A stretch of DNA of 64,000 nucleotides from Turnera subulata. Lineage: Eukaryota > Streptophyta > Magnoliopsida > Malpighiales > Passifloraceae. A program made the position numbers and the translations under genes. The notes beneath the pieces are model-generated. The model was not told the origin of the DNA and ran no database searches. It worked only from the letters and a program-made list of their open reading frames with translations. Below are positions 1 through 12,219 of this stretch, piece after piece (within the stretch, counting starts at the first letter, position 1; every line of letters begins with the position of its first letter). The stretch covers positions 146,674 through 210,673 of the forward strand of contig JAKUCV010005716.1 in NCBI GenBank assembly GCA_028386065.3, in the 5' to 3' direction.

Positions 1-1022
1 TTAATTCAAGTGGGAAAAGAATTTAGAGAGCAATTGTTTGTTAACTTCTACCAAGTTGAATAGTTCCTCTGTAGTCTGTATAGAATGTTCATGGTTACAG
101 TATATACTATTTCAATTTTGTTTCCCTAAACTAATATCGCCACTGACTTAACAACCTAGAGTTTGAAAAAGTTCCTGAAAAGGCATGCACTTCGAGGATA
201 AGGCCGGGGACCCTTATTTTGGGCATTCCTGGCTTTGTCTAGGGCACCATCCTGGTCTCAGGCTCTAGTCTTAGCCTCAGTGGTTGTGGACATATTGCAG
301 GGTAACCTATAGTGTATGTTGACTTTGTAATCCCTGTAGAGTTTAGGCCTTGATTTTTTTATAGAGAATTGTTGGACGAGAGAGATTAAAAAATGAAAAA
401 CCCTTTTTGAAACTGGCACCGCACCGTCTTTGCTTTTCCTCATGAGACCAAACCAATGGGAATATAAACAAATAAAATCTAAAGCAGTCCCTTGAACGAA
501 CAAGGGACACCATAATAAGCACAAAAAGTGAGATCCTCTAATTTGAGTTTTGTAAGAAAGAACTTCATTGTAATGAGTATCACCTTTTTATTGGAACTTG
601 TCACGACCAGCTTTTTGAGACTTGGGTCTTGCTACATCTTTGGAGTTTGAACTGTTTCTGTAGTAGGACTTGCACAAATATCAAACTATAGTGTTGAAAA
701 CGATTGCTTTTTTCTTTTTCCCTCTAGGATAAAATTGAAATCATTGAACTGTGATCTTTTCCTTCAAGAAAACATAAGTCAGGACTTGATAACGTTTGAC
801 ACTTAACATATGTGGCAAACTTGTCCTAGTAATTCAATGTAAAAATTTCAATCGTTTATATGATTAAAGTAAGAGTAACATATAAAGAATATGATGCAAA
901 TGAGAGTGAAAAACGCTGTGAGCTGAACCCTCCTGATACGGGGAAGCCGGCTCGGCTCCTATACTACCTTCAGAGGTCCTCGTCGCTCTGCGAAAAAGAG
1001 TTGGGCTAACTAGGATGAGGTC
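1..1022. other. No gene recognised
   Basis: AT-rich sequence with no ORF that resembles a known protein on either strand. The short open frames here (for example minus strand 258-524) have no recognisable domain and unremarkable composition. No LTR ends or inverted repeats were evident by eye. Confidence 0.5.
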
Positions 1023-1418
1023 TTGGATCAGGCTGATAAGGAGATTTTAGATGTGGCGGTGGTAGGCCTTTCTGAACCTGATGTGGAGGATCTCCCGCAG
1101 GCGGAGGAGAGTAGTGGTCCTATTCATAGTCCTCTGCCTACACTGACCCTTTGGAGTTTTCATGTTGTTGTTTCCTGGCCAGGGGATCAATGGGATCTAG
1201 AGGATGAGGTGGAACATGAAGATGAGAATATTATTTTCGTTGAGAGTGAACTTGGAATGAGGATTGAACTATCTGAAATCTTCAAATCCCGACTTGACAA
1301 GCAATGGCAAAACTCACTTATTGTCAAACTGTTGAGGCGACCTACTGGGTACAAAGTTCTCTGCGACCGCATTCTGATGTTCGCACAAAAGACACTGCAA
1401 GTATACAACATGTTGTAG
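1023..1418 (+). pseudogene. LINE ORF1 fragment (DUF4283-like)
   Basis: Open frame of about 131 codons. Its C-terminal half carries the pattern LDKQWQNSLIVKLLRRPTGY followed by KVLCDRI. This matches the signature of the DUF4283 domain found in ORF1/gag-like proteins of plant L1-type LINEs, where a phrase of the type 'W..(S/A)L(I/V)VKLLGR..GY..L..R' precedes a W. The N-terminal part is acidic (EDEVEHEDEN), as is usual upstream of that domain. The frame stops soon after the motif, and no zinc knuckle, endonuclease or RT follows, so this is a truncated remnant. The start codon is uncertain. The DUF4283 assignment is from motif memory and needs a profile search. Confidence 0.6.
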
Positions 1419-1429
1419 TAAACAAGGTT

Positions 1430-2600
1430 GAATCGAGGGCCTGTTGTAAATAGCACTGTCTTTAGAATTTCAATTGATTAGACTATGAAATAACAAGTAA
1501 ATAAATAAAATCGTGATGAGGGAATAATATTTTAAGACAATAAAGTAGATAAACAGAAAATAAAGTGATGATATCGATTTCAAGGAAAACGCAGTGATTA
1601 GGAACCTAGGTTGTACGGGGTTCACTACAGCCTGTGCTGTTCAAATAATAAAATAGTAACTTGGTTAATAAATTCGTCCAACTTGAAGGGCAACCTAACC
1701 TACATTATCTACAACCTGTCGTCGCAGTATTGAAGACCTACCCTATTCCCGGACAACCTGCTTTTGCTAGTGAAGCCTATCCTAGGGTGTAGTGGCTGCT
1801 GTGCCAGGCGCTGTATCCTTAACTAACCTAAAGATTCTCTCGACGACCAGTAGGGTAGAGGTTTGTTATAGTCTTTTCTGGATACCTAGCTTCGCCTCTC
1901 AATTCGCCGCTAAGAACCCTAAAATAACACTCAAGGGTGATCAAACTGCAAGTGTTGTTAAGCTCTCTATAACAAATCAAGCAATAACGAAATATATAAA
2001 ACCAAGTCTGAAATATCAATTAAACATCAAAGAGTTTACCAACATCCTACAAACCTAGATAGAGAAATTAATTCATGGAGAAAGAGAAAATAAAAGTAAA
2101 AACCCTAATCGACATCCTATAAATAAAAGTAAAACTTCGACTCAAGAACTCAACTTTCTTCTCTGCCAATTTCGTGATTTTCCTCCTCCAAAAATTCTTG
2201 ATTTCGTCCAGAAAGAGTTGCTTTTATATCTAGGGTTGAACTCCTAAAAAAGTTACACCCATTGCGTGTTAAATTCCTAGACTTTAGCTTCAAGAATCCC
2301 TCTTTAATTATACTTCCAGATCTTCTTTCCTTGCTGGGAGTGTCTAGATACATTCCTTCTTTAAACTCCTAGAAAAATAGGTGCAAAACCCTAATAAAGA
2401 TAGGGACTTGACGCAGTGCCCCCTGCAAGGGCGCTCCAAGCATGCGACTTGTACTAGAACAGGACACTTTGCAGCGCCTCACTGGTTTTGGGCCAAAAAT
2501 CGTCAAATTCTCTCCTATAAGGACCTAAATGCACCTGAAGGTAACAAAGAGTAAAGAAAGTAGTATTTGGCATAAAAGCAAATGATTTCCTAACTAAATG
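1430..2600 (-). mobile_element. Probable LTR remnant of an Athila-like element
   Basis: Non-coding sequence that, read on the minus strand, precedes the Athila-like protease and pol remnants. It contains several aaccctaa-type stretches and the phrase 'gacgcagtgccccctgcaagg', a kind of sequence common in plant gypsy LTRs. A motif near 1591-1622 (cctaggttgt plus gggttcac) recurs in opposite orientation near 9134-9160, suggesting two related but diverged LTR regions. Exact ends and a target duplication were not found, so the boundaries are approximate. Confidence 0.35.
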
Positions 2601-4430
2601 TTAGAATTAATGCTAAATGCAAGGCCAAAAGGCTGCAGTGCATGCTATAAAATGTGTGCAATTTCATGTTCATCACATTACCCCAAACTTGAATCTTACT
2701 TGTCCCCAAGCAAAAACATAAACTTAAGCACAAAGAAAATAATGCACCAGGAAATTAAAAATGCCTTCTCGAAATTAAACACATCAATAGCAGCTCTCAC
2801 GCACACTACAACATTCACGACTCGATATCCTGTATATTATTTTGAAAGAAAAATCATCAACTACAATTCAGCAAAGTTTAGCAAATACATAAACGATCAA
2901 AAGAAATTAGTAAGTAACCATTTAACTTTCAAAGCTCCTCATGCCAACATGATAAGATAAATACCAGGGCTAAAAACATCTATCTCATAAGCCGACTCAA
3001 ATTTCCAATCTCCACTAATGAGCATCAAGGCATAAACAAAGATCAACAGGTCTTTCTTGGTCATGCAGTGGGATCGGTTTAGGCTACCAAAGAAAGGGAA
3101 TCAGATAGGCTAACAATAGGTGCTTACCTTCCAGAATTCTTACTTAAGATAACTTCTTCTTCAAATTAATACTTAGACCAAGAATACCAGAATATTGGAG
3201 CACAAAATGCTTATAGGAGATAATGAGAGCAAAAGATTTTCGAGGGAGCAAAAAGTTTTGTTTTTTTGTTTTTGTTTTTGTTTTTGTTTTTGTTTTTTTA
3301 TTTTAGCTCCCTCGATTTTGTTATAAAATACAACATATCCCCTTGTCTATATATTATTAGGCTCCAATACCTTTCTTGACAAACTCCTTGTTTTTGATCA
3401 TGCAGTGGGCTCTACCACAACACTGTCATCCTGAAATTAGAACTAGAAATACAAGCAGATAGGGTTGGGCCAAAAAGTCAAAGAACAGTGCGCTCAAAAG
3501 CACTATGGCGGTCGTGCATAGCTCAAAATGCTCAAGTATGATGATGTAGGTATAAAAAACCATTAACCTAGGCTCAAAGGGGCTGTCAAGTGAAAATATA
3601 ATATAGGGTAGGATAACGTCAAATTAAGCTCAACAAACAATGCCTATATCATATCCTCAATTATACCATGATGATAAAAATTTCGCCTTGAAGGAAAATA
3701 AGAGTTGGTTCTAAAATAGTCAACAGTAGGTGCTGCCTAATTTTGGAAAAAAGATTGGCACTCATTAGCTCGATAGCATCATGGTTACTATACTGATTTC
3801 GATTTCTCATCCCGCACAAACTAAACTTAACTAAAAACAAGCCGATATCGGTTGTAAGCACATTTAAAAGTAACAGGAACCGAAACAATAAGGTAGCAAC
3901 GTGCGCTGCAGCGTGCTGCAATATCGAATAAATCGAGAAAACGCATATAAAATGGAGCAACATACACAACATAAGTCATTTGGCTATAAAAACAAAATGC
4001 AAATGCAGAATATAACAAAGAAATGATAATTTCTGCCTTCCCCAAACTTAAATTCCACAGTGTCCTCACTGGTGCAGAAATAAAGCACAAAATACATAAA
4101 AACAAAAGCATAACAAAAAGGGAGGTACTCCCCCAAACTTGAATGAAAACGTGAAATGCATGGATGCAGGGGTATAATGGACATTCATCACAATAAACTG
4201 TGCACACAATATGGCAAACAGTTCACTGAAAAATAAAATGCAAAAGTAAGGTCAAGTATGCTTCTCTGTTTTGCAGATGGATGTGTGAAACTGGCAGTGC
4301 ATGGTGCTTGTCATCATGGCCCCTGTCTTTATAACTTTTTGATTTTCTAATTTTTATGGCTGCAAAAACAGCAAGAAAAACAAAAACAAAATAAAACTAA
4401 AGGGATGTACTAAAAATAGTAAAACTTACC
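2601..4430 (-). mobile_element. Non-coding 3' internal region of Athila-like element
   Basis: AT-rich stretch between the presumed LTR and the pol terminus, with no conserved coding sequence. It includes a GTTTTT-type simple repeat at about 3256-3300 and two polyA/polyT-rich blocks. Position and composition fit the long untranslated region that lies between pol and the 3' LTR in Athila/Tat elements. The short ORFs at 2598-2960 (+) and 3661-4207 (-) have no recognisable similarity and were not called. Confidence 0.4.
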
Positions 4431-4750
4431 TCGGGTTGCCTCCCGAGCAGCGCTTCTTTTACATCTTGTAGCTGGACACCCTACAACGTGTGCTGTTCAT
4501 GGTGGCTCAAAAAGAAGTTAAAGAATCTCCTTCTTCTTCAGCATCGCTGCTCTAGAATTGTGATGCTTGAGTTTCTACCCATTCACTTTGAAAACACTAT
4601 TCTCCTCATAGCAAATCTCTAGATTACCATTTGGAAGGTAATCGAGCACTGTATATGGCCCTGTCCAACAATTACAAAATCGGTCATTGGAGAGTTTCAA
4701 TTTGGAGTGAAAGAGGAGAACTCGATCACCCACATTAAATTTTTATTTCT
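4430..4750 (-). pseudogene. Athila-like pol C-terminus
   Basis: On the minus strand, about 4750 to 4560 reads as VGDRVLLFHSKLKLSND and then GPYTVLDYLPNG with FKVNG. This is the conserved post-integrase tail of Athila/Tat pol ('GDKVLLFNSRL...GPF.V....P.G...FKVNG'). Just downstream, at 4437-4465, the minus strand reads GCGCTGCTCGGGAGGCAACC, a sequence that characteristically follows the pol stop in Athila-type elements. No integrase catalytic core is found upstream of it; the protease follows within about 600 bp, so most of pol is missing. Confidence 0.65.
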
Positions 4751-5800
4751 TTCGTCTGAATTTGCATGATGGAAGCTTTAGCACATCAACGGGAGGCTCC
4801 AGCACATCAACAAGTTGAGAAACAGTGCCACTGTGGTTAAAAATTTCCAAGGCATGTAGTTGGGGATCAACAACTAGAATGGTTGATGGACATTGTGCTT
4901 CCTTCTTTAGAGCTCTGTCACCATCTTCTGGTCCATCCTTGCTGGCCAAACAACTTAATCGTGAATAAGCAATGTCCTCCACAGTGCCTGTTGTATGAAT
5001 CGTATTCTCCTCGACATTTTCAATCGCTCACCATATAGCAAGCATTGAATTCCAATTCTGACTCCATTGCCTTCTGGACATTAAATTCCACTCTTTCCTC
5101 CCCAACCCGAAATGTGATGTTGCCATCCTTTACATTAATTACAGCCAGCTGTTGCGAGAAAATGCCTCCCAAGAATGATTGAGGTATGATCATCATGCTT
5201 TATATCCATAATCACAAAGTCACAGGGAATATAAAACTTCCCTACTTTCACATGAACATCCTCCAACACACCCAAAGGATACTTCACAGATCGGTCAGCA
5301 AGCTACAACACCATGCGTGTTGGCTTTATCTCCCAAAAGTTGAGCTTTTGTGCTGCCGCTAATGGCATTAGACTTATACTGGCCCCAAGGTCATACAATA
5401 ATCTATTGATGTTCTGGGTACCAATAGTACATGGAATTAAAAAGCTTTTCAGATCTTCAAGCTTTTCAGCAACACAACACTGCATTCTGCTATAAGGGCT
5501 ATTGTCTGATTCTCTACAGTGCGCTTGTTGGTTAGGATCTCCTTTAGAAACTTTGCAGAGGTGGGCATTTGATCCAAAACAGTGGTGAAATAAATCTCCA
5601 ACCTCATGCCACTGAGCATGTCCACAAATCTTTTGTACCGCTCCTCGAGTCTGCTCTTTTTATAGACCTGTGGATATGGTAGAGGGGGCTAGTAAGGCAC
5701 TAGTAGTGTGGTTTTCTTAGGGGCATCTTCTTACAGCGCCACTGGTTCATCCACTGCTTTTTGTTTCTTCTCTGTTTCGGGGTTTGTCACCTTTATTGGC
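4743..5800 (-). pseudogene. Athila-like protease and gag-pro remnant
   Basis: The minus-strand frame at 5303-5485 contains LYDLGASISLMPLAAAQKL, a retropepsin-like active-site region (the usual D-L/T-G-A-S motif) typical of Athila/Tat protease. The minus-strand frame at 4743-4982 lies C-terminal to it and resembles the linker before RT in that lineage (LEPPVDVLKLPSCKF). Frames are broken by stops. No RT, RNase H or integrase lies between here and the pol tail at 4.43-4.75 kb, so this copy is an internal-deletion derivative. Confidence 0.65.
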
Positions 5801-6070
5801 TTAGGAATAAGGTCTAGAAGTTCTTTCACACTTCATAGTGTCACTGCTTGACACTATTCCTTCGGATTTGCTTTTGATTGACCATGCAGTGCGCCCTGTG
5901 ACTGCTTCATATAAACTTGCGGATAGGGCAACGAGGCCATGTAGGGTGTTGGCAACGTTACTGACTTGCTTACTGCTTCAGCCTTTTCTTCTAGTACCTT
6001 CCCACTTTGGAGTGTTACTGTCATGCATTTCTCTTTTAGAAGGTAAGATATTTACATGGACTTTCTAGTT
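5801..6070. other. Junction between opposing gypsy remnants
   Basis: This short interval separates the minus-strand Athila remnant from the plus-strand pol remnant. An open frame at 5838-6068 has no recognisable domain. The last bases run directly into the RT C-terminal reading frame at about 6071. No target duplication was found at the junction. Confidence 0.4.
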
Positions 6071-7800
6071 TCTATAGGAGGTTTGTGAAGGATTTTAGTA
6101 CAGTTGTTGCACCTCTTAATGAGATTGTTAAAAAAGAGGTTGGATTTAAGTAGGGGAAGAAACAAATTTTGGCATTTAATGAGTTAAAGGATAGACTTTG
6201 TTCTGCTCCTATATTGAGATTGCCTGATTTCAATTGCACTTTTGAGAATGAATGTGATGCTTTTGGAGTAGGTATTGGTGTTGTTTTATTGCAGAAAAAA
6301 CAGCTTATTGCCTATTTTAGTGAGAAATTGAAGGGGGCACAACTCAATTACTCCACTTATGACAAGGAGTTGTATGCCTTGTTTAGGGCATTACAAACTT
6401 GGCAGCATTATTTCTGGAAAAGGAGTTTGTGATCCATACAGATCGTAAGAGTTTAAAGAACTTAAAGGGCCAAGTTAAGCTAGGTAAGCGCCATGCTAAA
6501 CGGCTGGAATATATTGAGACTTTCCTTTATGTTGTTAAATACAAGCAAGGAAAAGAGAATCTCATAGCTGATGCTTTGTCTAGGAGGTATTCTTTGATTA
6601 CATCTCTTACATCAAAATTGGTTAGATTTGAGCATATTAAAGAGTTGTATTCTGTTGATGTCGATTTTGCTATGGTATTTGATGCTTGTGAACATGCTCC
6701 ATTTAATAGGTTTTATCGCCATGAGGGTTACTTGATGCTTGATAATAAGTTGTGTGTGCCTGTATGTTCTATGCATGAATTTCTTGTTAGGGAAGCATGA
6801 TGGTGACTTGATGGGACACTTTGGTATTGCTAAAACTTTAGACATCTTGCATGAGTATTTTTATTGGCCTAACATGAAGAAAGATGTGGAAAAAGTGCAG
6901 GTTTTATCCCATGTCGACAAGCCAAGAGTAAGGTGCAACCCCATAGGTTGTACACTCCTTTACCTATTCCTGATTATCCTTGGACTGATATATCTATGGA
7001 TTTTATTATTGGATTGCCTAGGACTAGGAAAGGTAGGGATAGCATCTTTGTTATTGTGGATAGGTTTAGTAAGATGTCACACTTTATTTCTTGTCACAAA
7101 ACTGATGATGCTGTGAATGTTGCTGATTTGTTCTTTAGGGATGTAGTTAGACTGCATAGCATTCCTAGGACAATCATTTCTGATAGAGATACAAAGTTTT
7201 TGTCTCACTTTTGGAGTGTGCTTTGGAGTAAATTAGGGACCAAGTTGTTATTTTCTACTACTTGTCACCCTCAAACTGAAGGCTAAACTGAAGTTGTGAA
7301 CAGAACTTTAGGTACTCTGCTGCGAGCTATGATTGGTAAGAATCTGAAATTATGAGAAGAATGGTTACCTATGGTTGAATTTGCTTATAATAGGAGTATT
7401 CATTCTTCTACAGGATTCTGACCCTTTGAAATTGCTTATGGTTTTAATCCACTAACCCCTTTGGATTTACTACCTATTCCTTTGAAAGATGTTGTGAATA
7501 TCGATGAGCAGCAAAGAGCCAAGTTTGTTAAAACCATACATGAGAAGGCAAGGCAGCATATAGAGGCCAAAAATCTTAAGGTGGTGTAAAGGGCCAATAG
7601 AGGGCGCAAAGTTGTTCACTTTGAGCCTGGAGATTGGATTTGGGTACAATTTAGGAAGGAGAGATTCCCCATGCAAAAAGAAAAATCCAAGTTGGATGCA
7701 AGAGAGAATGGACCTTTTCAAGTTTTGGAACGCATTAGTGACAATGCTTACAAGATTGATCTGCCTAGTGAGTGTGGTGTAAGTGCTACATTCAATTGTA
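6071..7800 (+). pseudogene. Ty3/gypsy pol: RT end, RNase H, integrase
   Basis: A degenerate plus-strand polyprotein. From about 6071 the frame reads FYRRFVKDFSTVVAPLNEIV, the conserved end of gypsy reverse transcriptase. RNase H follows at 6170-6600, with [28 protein letters not shown] and IADALSRR. The integrase core is at about 6930-7286 ([51 protein letters not shown]). A GPFQVL...YKIDLP tail ends near 7790. The HHCC zinc-binding part of integrase is largely missing: the frame jumps at about 6900-6930, consistent with a deletion. At least four in-frame stops and frameshifts (near 6430, 6900, 7286, 7350-7600) show it is dead. Most likely a chromovirus-type clade, but the clade is inferred from residue patterns only. 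Confidence 0.85.
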
Positions 7801-8088
7801 TCTGATCTTTCTCCTTTTGACATTGTAGGTTCAGATTCGAGAACGAATCCTTTTGAGGAGGGAGGGAATGATACACTCAAGCAGGCTTCAAGCACCAATG
7901 GAGGTGATGCTGGCGCCATGGTGCTTCCACAAGGTCCAATCACGAGAGTTAGGTCAAGAATGATTAAGAATCAACTCTTACAACATGTCCAATCTATGAT
8001 GATTCAAGAGTTGCAAGAAAATGCCATGATCAAGCTTGGAGAAGAGCTAAAAGAGAAGGCCATCAATTTGCTGTCAATTAAGGAGTAA
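7783..8088 (+). pseudogene. Ty3/gypsy pol C-terminal tail
   Basis: Open frame of about 101 codons continuing the same element after a frameshift. It contains DLSPFDIVGSDSRTNPFEEG and then GPITRVRSRMIKNQLLQHVQ. The 'SRTNPF.EG.ND' and 'GPITR.R..(K/R)' phrases are the usual end of pol in several plant gypsy elements. No chromodomain is visible. The stop at 8086-8088 is probably the original pol terminus. Confidence 0.7.
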
Positions 8089-9410
8089 TTGACCCAAGAG
8101 CAGTGTATGGGGCCCAGTCGACCTCAGCCCAAACAACATAGGCCATATCGACATATCTTCTGTGTTTTATTATAGTGATGTCGATTTTATATTAAGCAAT
8201 TATATAAAATTCGGCTAAACTAATTTTATTATTATTATGTTGGGTCAAGTCCATTATTAATTAGGTTGATTAATGTGGGTCTAAGTTATTTGGATTTTTA
8301 TTGCAAAGGTTTTAATTAGTGTTCAACACATATGGACTCAATTAACTCCTAGTCCATTTAGTAGTAAGTAGGGCGGCAACTAGAGCAAGAAAAAATCCAA
8401 TTTGTCTAGGTTTAGTACATGTTGCCGACTTGGGGTTTATTAGAGTAGTATAAATAGTTTCTTTTATTTGTTATTTTAAACACCATTGATTATTGATAAT
8501 AAAAGTTTCTCTTTGAGAGTTCTTCAAGTTTGGGTGATTCAAACAACCCTTGAGTGCTGATTCTCTTTTTTCCTTGAGTGTTGATTCTCTTGGTTTATAT
8601 TAGGGATTTAAATTTACTTATCAGGTTTATTTAATCTGTGGCATGATTCTATTTCCTTAGTACTAATCTCCATTATTCTTGCTTATTAGGGTTTCAAAGT
8701 TGGTGCCATCTATCTATGTTCTTGAAGCTTTCTTGTTTCTTTTCTTTTTTAATGGAGGAGGAACAAGGGGTGGAGATTGCATTAGTTTGATTGAGATTGA
8801 AAGGTCGGGACTACAACCTGATCTGTGCGAATTCTAGTGCTGATTCTAGGATTTCTGCCGTATCAGAGAGCTGAGCTGTTGATTAGGTTTTAGATTTGAA
8901 CATCATAGATTGATTAGAAGACTAAAGAAGCGAAAGCTGATAGTTATTCTTAAGGTTGATAAATTGTCTATGCTTAATGAATTTAGTTACAAACTGTACT
9001 AGTGAGAACTAGGTAGTTATGGACTGAATAATTGATTCGACATGCGAGAGCTAAGAGTTAATAATTTAAGACAATTAGCCTACAATAATCAATAGACATC
9101 CAAGATCATAACCAGATATATTATTTGCATAAGTAGTGATTGTGTGAACCCCGAACTCCTAGGTTGTTTTTATTATTGCTTTACTTGACATCAATTATCC
9201 TTTGCCGATTTTACTTTTTATTTTTTTACTATTTTTTAATTTCGATTTTAGTTTATCAACTTTCATCAGTAATCATCCTTCTTAAATAATCACAAGTTGT
9301 TATTGACGTAGTACTTAACCTGTTCTCTGTGGGAATGACCTTGAATGCTATAACAGACACTGTGCATTTGCAGGTTAATAGTAGTGTTTAGTGTGGGTTA
9401 AAAATGCTAT
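8089..9410 (+). mobile_element. Probable 3' LTR and flank of the plus-strand gypsy relic
   Basis: Non-coding sequence directly after the pol stop. It contains a TATA-like box (agtataaatag, about 8447-8457) followed by a T-rich stretch, as expected for an LTR promoter reading plus. A ttggtgccatctatc sequence near 8700 resembles a decayed primer-binding site. A phrase near 9325-9345 (tctctgtgggaatgacc) is also common just downstream of gypsy LTRs. I could not fix LTR ends or a target duplication. Confidence 0.4.
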
Positions 9411-10581
9411 CAGTTCCTCAAAAGAAGCCTCCCTCCAGATCGAAGAAGCTTTTGACATCTGCAATGCCAAAACGGAATCTTCGCGACAGTACCCAAGCAC
9501 AACGATTGAGAGCTCCTGTGTCTAGGAAGAGAAAAAAAGATGGTTTTTGATGTCCCTGAGTCAGGTAATGATGATGATGATGATCATCACCAGATGCCTG
9601 ATGTTATGCATGAAGATGCATCAGGAGAAACACCATCTTTTGAGGACAACACCGTTGGGAAAACACATGTCCAACCTGAAGAGGAAGATGATGTTGAAGC
9701 CACAGTTCAATACATCAGCAAGACTAGGAAGTTGTCAAGATCTTGAAAAAAGGCAGAACAGGTCATTGGGGATGTCAAGGATGCTACAGGGATTGTGGGT
9801 CGCATTTTCAAATTTCTCAAGTCGTTTAGTGTTCATTTTGATGACTTGACTGGATCTGGAATAGAGGAACTCCTGGAACGTGCACAACTCACCACTTTAG
9901 CCACTCTTTAGGTACCAGCTTGTGAAACCCTTGTCCAAGTACTATAACACTACATCAGATATTCCAGTTCATATCCCTAACACACCAAGTGTTTCAGAGC
10001 AGAGAAAAAATCTTTTTGGCAATCCACTAAGAAGGCTGACGATCATGACCTATCGGCTGAGCATAGAATTCTTCTCTACTTCATCACCGGAGTCCTAACT
10101 CCACGCAATGGCCACCAAACCTTACTCAAGACCTATGTCATGTGGCTTATGGGGTGTTTGTTGTCGAATAGTCTAGTGGATTATAACTCCACCATCTGCC
10201 ATCATCTCCTGCTCAGTTTCTCTCGGTCTTATGGAAACCTCATCACCCTAATTGCTCAACATTTTGAGCTGATTCCTACTAATACGCATCATCCTGTTCT
10301 TGATGAGTCCATTTGCACCACTACACTCATGAAGATGAAGATCAAGAAGAATAGGTATGGGGCCTTCTAGGTCACCCAGCCTAGCAATTCTAAGGATGCC
10401 CGCATTGAGGCTCTTACTGAGGAGATAAAGGATGTGAAGGAAGAGCTGCTAGAACTTAAGTGTATGATGAACAAGCTTATGTAGATGGGTAAAGCACAAT
10501 TGGATTTGTTGATTGCTGAGCATGGGGAGTTTACTGATGATGATGAGTCCTCTGATTTCTGGTCGGGCCAAAAATCTGCTA
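9411..10581 (+). pseudogene. Degenerate retrotransposon ORF ('plant transposon protein'-like), 5' part
   Basis: Several shifted plus-strand frames together encode a basic start (about 9411-9545), an acidic stretch with GNDDDDDHHQ (9540-9746) and a central part (about 10010-10370). The central part includes ILLYFITGVLTPRNGHQTLL and VMWLMGCLLSNSLVDYN. The latter resembles the 'putative plant transposon protein' domain often carried downstream of pol in plant LTR elements. A coiled-coil-like tail (EALTEEIKDVKEELLELKCMM) follows. The gene is interrupted at 10586 by the Tat element and resumes at 19843; joining the flanks restores continuous sequence across the 5-bp duplication. Multiple stops mean it is not functional. 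Confidence 0.55.
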
Positions 10582-10586
10582 GTGTC
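10582..10586. repeat. Left target-site duplication GTGTC
   Basis: The five bases GTGTC immediately before the left LTR recur exactly after the right LTR at 19843-19847. This defines the insertion boundaries of the Tat-lineage element. Confidence 0.9.
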
Positions 10587-12219
10587 TATGAGAACCCGAT
10601 CCAAAATCACTTGGGCCTCCTCACCAATTCCTTTACACCTACCTCTTGACCGTCATCCAACATCTTTGGAGTAGCCACTAGAATTTTATTGTAAGGGAAA
10701 ATTTGGGAAAAACCTTTTCATGACTCCATTTAGGCAACCGATTAACGAACTAAAGATGCTGGACTCCGGGGTTTCTCAAGGATGGGAAGGTGTTAGACAC
10801 CCATCCATATTGGGACAGAACTTTGTGTAATTGAAGAACATATGTATGGCTTGTGAAAGTGTGCACACAGTGTGGAAACAAATCACACAAATAACAAAAT
10901 GAAATTGAAACAAAAAGGGAAAATAAAATAATTGGGCTTGAGTCTCCACCACTAGAGACCACCTACGTACCTCGGCGACCGGGTTCAAAGCCCACGTAGT
11001 TCTTGTGTCAACATCACAGCAATCACATCATCAAAAGCATCAGTAAATCATCAAGAAAATGATAAAATCAAAGGGTTTAGGAATACCTCTTGTAGCCCTC
11101 CTCTAGCCCCTTGGGTTGGGTTGTTTTCTCCACCCAGCTCCTTTCTGCTTCTAAACTTAATCTTTAACCGCCTCTTACTCTACCCTTGTTGGATTATTGT
11201 TGATGCTTCCCACAAAATTTCACCAGAGTTTCTGCTTATAAGAAGATTTCTAGGCTTGGAAAAGTAGAGTTTCTCCAAGCAACAAAGCTTATGGGGAGTA
11301 TGTGTAAAATGAGTGATTGATCCTTTGAAATGTGAGTGGAAGGTCCTATTTATAGTGTTCTGGGAAGTGTAAAGACATGGACCTGCTTAATGACCAAGGT
11401 CTCAGCCAAAAATCGGGGCTAAAACCAAGTAGAATCAAATTAGGGGAGAAAATCGGGGAAAATCGGGTAATCTGGGTACCAAGACCACCAAAGCCGGCGG
11501 TCATGGGCTGGATGGCCGCCATGGCTGGGGGTCATGGGCTAGATGACTGCCAGGCCCGGTGGTCATCCCGCCATGGCCGCCCGGCACCCTGCGTTTCCCC
11601 CATTTTTTCCTCTTTTTGCTCTCGATTTCCCCTAATTCCTCCCCGATTCGATTCCACTGCGTAATTAACCCCTAATCAACCCAGAATCACCTCTTTTCAT
11701 GATTAGTACTCCCCTCAATCATCTCCTAATTGATTGATTACACATTAAGTCTCCATTTTATGCCCAAATCATACCAAAAACACATTTACCATTAAGGGAT
11801 GATTTGACTCTGATTTTCCACAAAAAGCAGAGCTAAAATGAGTCTGCAAGTAATGTGTTTATGGCTACTCAACTCTAGAAAGTCCATAATTTATTAATTT
11901 AGGGTTTCAAATTCATCCCTAACCCAAAAATAAATCATCTCATTATAATCGGGTTAAAATAAACAAGAAAGTCCAAATAAATAAAATAGGATGATATTTT
12001 ACTAAATTGGAATTTAGTATATTTTTATCCTAAGATTAAATCATCTCATTAATCCAAAGGTTGAAACATATAAACCCAATTCATAAAATATACATTCCAC
12101 TAAAATAAATTCTAAGTGTGCCTTAGCCAAAGACCAAATCATCTCATTAATCATGTTGTTTGAGCGTACCTAAAATCTAAATTAGAGGAATATTCATGGG
12201 TCAAATTTGGGTGTTCACA
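10587..12219 (-). repeat. 3' LTR of Tat-lineage element
   Basis: Direct repeat of 18210-19842, same length. The left edge reads TATGAGAACCC here against TGTGAGAACCC in the partner, a terminal G-to-A change. On the minus strand it starts TGTGAACACCCAAATTTGAC. A TATA box (CTATAAATA, minus strand) lies at about 11348-11356. A GC-rich block with repeated 'gccgccatgg/ggtcatggg' words (about 11490-11580) lies upstream of it in transcriptional sense. Confidence 0.92.
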
